Source: Streptomyces sp. YIM 98790 (lineage in GTDB: Bacteria > Actinomycetota > Actinomycetes > Streptomycetales > Streptomycetaceae). Taken from it: a stretch of DNA of 64,000 bases. Shown one piece after another: positions 63,388 through 64,000 of the stretch. The stretch's first letter is position 1; every line of letters begins with the position of its first letter. The notes under the pieces were generated by a model. That model ran no database searches. It saw only the letters and a list, made by a program, of their open reading frames with translations, and was not told the origin of the DNA. Location: positions 1 through 64,000 of the forward strand of contig NZ_WTLH01000005.1 of NCBI RefSeq assembly GCF_011421595.1, in the 5' to 3' direction. The position numbers and the translations under genes are program-made.

Positions 63388-64000
63388 CCGCGTTCCTTTC
63401 CTCCGGTCAGCACCATCGCGCTCTGGAACCCGCCGAATCCGCTGCCCACCGTCAGCACCGTGTCGGTCCGCTGCTCGCGGGCCGTGACCGGCACATAGTC
63501 CAGGTCGCATTCCGGGTCCGGAGCGGTGAGGTTGGCCGTCGGCGGCACCACGTCGTGGGTGATGGCCAGGACGGAGGCGGCGATCTCGATCGCGCCGATC
63601 GCGCCGAGCGAGTGGCCGACCATCGATTTGATCGAGCTCACCGGGGTGGTGTACGCGTGGTGGCCCAGGCTCCGTTTGAAGGCCGCGGTTTCGTGCCGGT
63701 CGTTCTGCTTGGTGCCGGAGCCGTGCGCGTTGACGTAGTCGATGTCCCGCGCGTCGACCCGGGCCCCGGCCATCGCCGCCCGTATCGCTTCGGCCATCTC
63801 CCGCCCGTCGGCCCGCAGCCCGGTCATGTGGTAGGCGTTGCAGCGGGAGGCGAAGCCGGCGATCTCCGCGTGGATGCGGGCTCCGCGCCGACGAGCCGCC
63901 TCCCGTTCCTCCAGGACGAACATGGCGGCGCCTTCGCCGAGGACGAAACCGTTCCGGGTGAGGTCGAAGGGCCGGGAGGCATGGGCCGCGTCGTCGTTGC
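63384..64000 (-). CDS. Ketosynthase KS-alpha, N-terminal part beyond window
   Basis: The C-terminal 205 residues of the condensing ketosynthase. Two catalytic His regions are present: [14 protein letters not shown] and [17 protein letters not shown]. The active-site Cys lies outside the window. The sequence is typical of aromatic (type II) PKS KS-alpha. The cluster therefore continues to the right, where a second cyclase and further genes would be expected. Confidence 0.95.
   Translation of the reverse strand, partial: NDDAAHASRPFDLTRNGFVLGEGAAMFVLEEREAARRRGARIHAEIAGFASRCNAYHMTGLRADGREMAEAIRAAMAGARVDARDIDYVNAHGSGTKQNDRHETAAFKRSLGHHAYTTPVSSIKSMVGHSLGAIGAIEIAASVLAITHDVVPPTANLTAPDPECDLDYVPVTAREQRTDTVLTVGSGFGGFQSAMVLTGGKERG

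Overview
The window is high-GC actinomycete DNA, almost certainly Streptomyces or a close relative. The signs are dense coding with GTG/TTG starts and 4-bp start/stop overlaps, a SARP/AfsR-type regulator, rare TTA (bldA) codons confined to secondary-metabolism genes, CebR-type boxes (TGGGAGCGCTCCCA), and a sodF gene behind a Nur-like box. About 17.3 kb to the right edge is a large antibiotic-type gene cluster that continues past the window; the left 17 kb is ordinary chromosome.

Left flank (1-17.2 kb): a truncated membrane protein with a CebR-like box, Fe/Mn superoxide dismutase, a FadR-type GntR regulator divergent from a sugar-acid operon (IlvD/Edd-type dehydratase plus FAH-fold 2-keto-3-deoxy-sugar-acid dehydratase), a CYP152 peroxygenase with an OleT-like His, a stand-alone cytochrome oxidase subunit I with a small membrane partner, a frameshifted PAS-GAF-SpoIIE phosphatase, a cellobiose phosphorylase behind a perfect CebR box, a MocR regulator and a divergent enoyl-CoA hydratase.

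Regulatory block (17.3-23.2 kb): an AfsR-like SARP, a NarL/LuxR regulator with a degenerate receiver, a JadR1-like OmpR regulator with a TTA codon and a hairpin leader, and a Cys-rich helix-turn-helix protein. Deoxysugar operon (30.1 to 23.2 kb, minus strand): RmlA, RmlB, 3-aminotransferase, N,N-dimethyltransferase, 3,5-epimerase, 4-ketoreductase and 2,3-dehydratase. Together they predict a dTDP-2,3,6-trideoxy-3-dimethylamino-L-hexose of the rhodosamine type. Its promoter carries three SARP-like heptamers ending 8 bp before the -10. A methyltransferase and a membrane O-acyltransferase lie divergently.

Accessory assembly operon (45.8 to 32.4 kb, minus strand, nearly every junction overlapping): a papain-like BtrH-type protein fused to an ACP, an AMP ligase, a BtrK/VinO-type PLP decarboxylase, a discrete ACP, two acyl-CoA-dehydrogenase-like flavoproteins, a phosphopantetheinyl transferase, a second BtrH-type protein, a stand-alone adenylation domain, and a heterodimeric ABC exporter. 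A discrete acyltransferase lies divergently. This looks like a carrier-bound amino-acid-derived acyl unit made for a type II polyketide, either as starter or as decoration. It is the most novel part of the window.

Type II PKS block (64 to 47.2 kb, minus strand): KS-alpha (truncated at the edge), CLF, ACP, ketoreductase, didomain aromatase/cyclase, FAD hydroxylase, SDR, MFS exporter, O-methyltransferase, FMN reductase, a second FAD hydroxylase, DUF574 methyltransferase, glycosyltransferase, a second MFS exporter, aldo/keto reductase and a second acyltransferase-3 protein. Gene order and the CLF gate residues suggest an angucycline- or anthracycline-like decaketide carrying an aminosugar. I could not assign it to a known compound.
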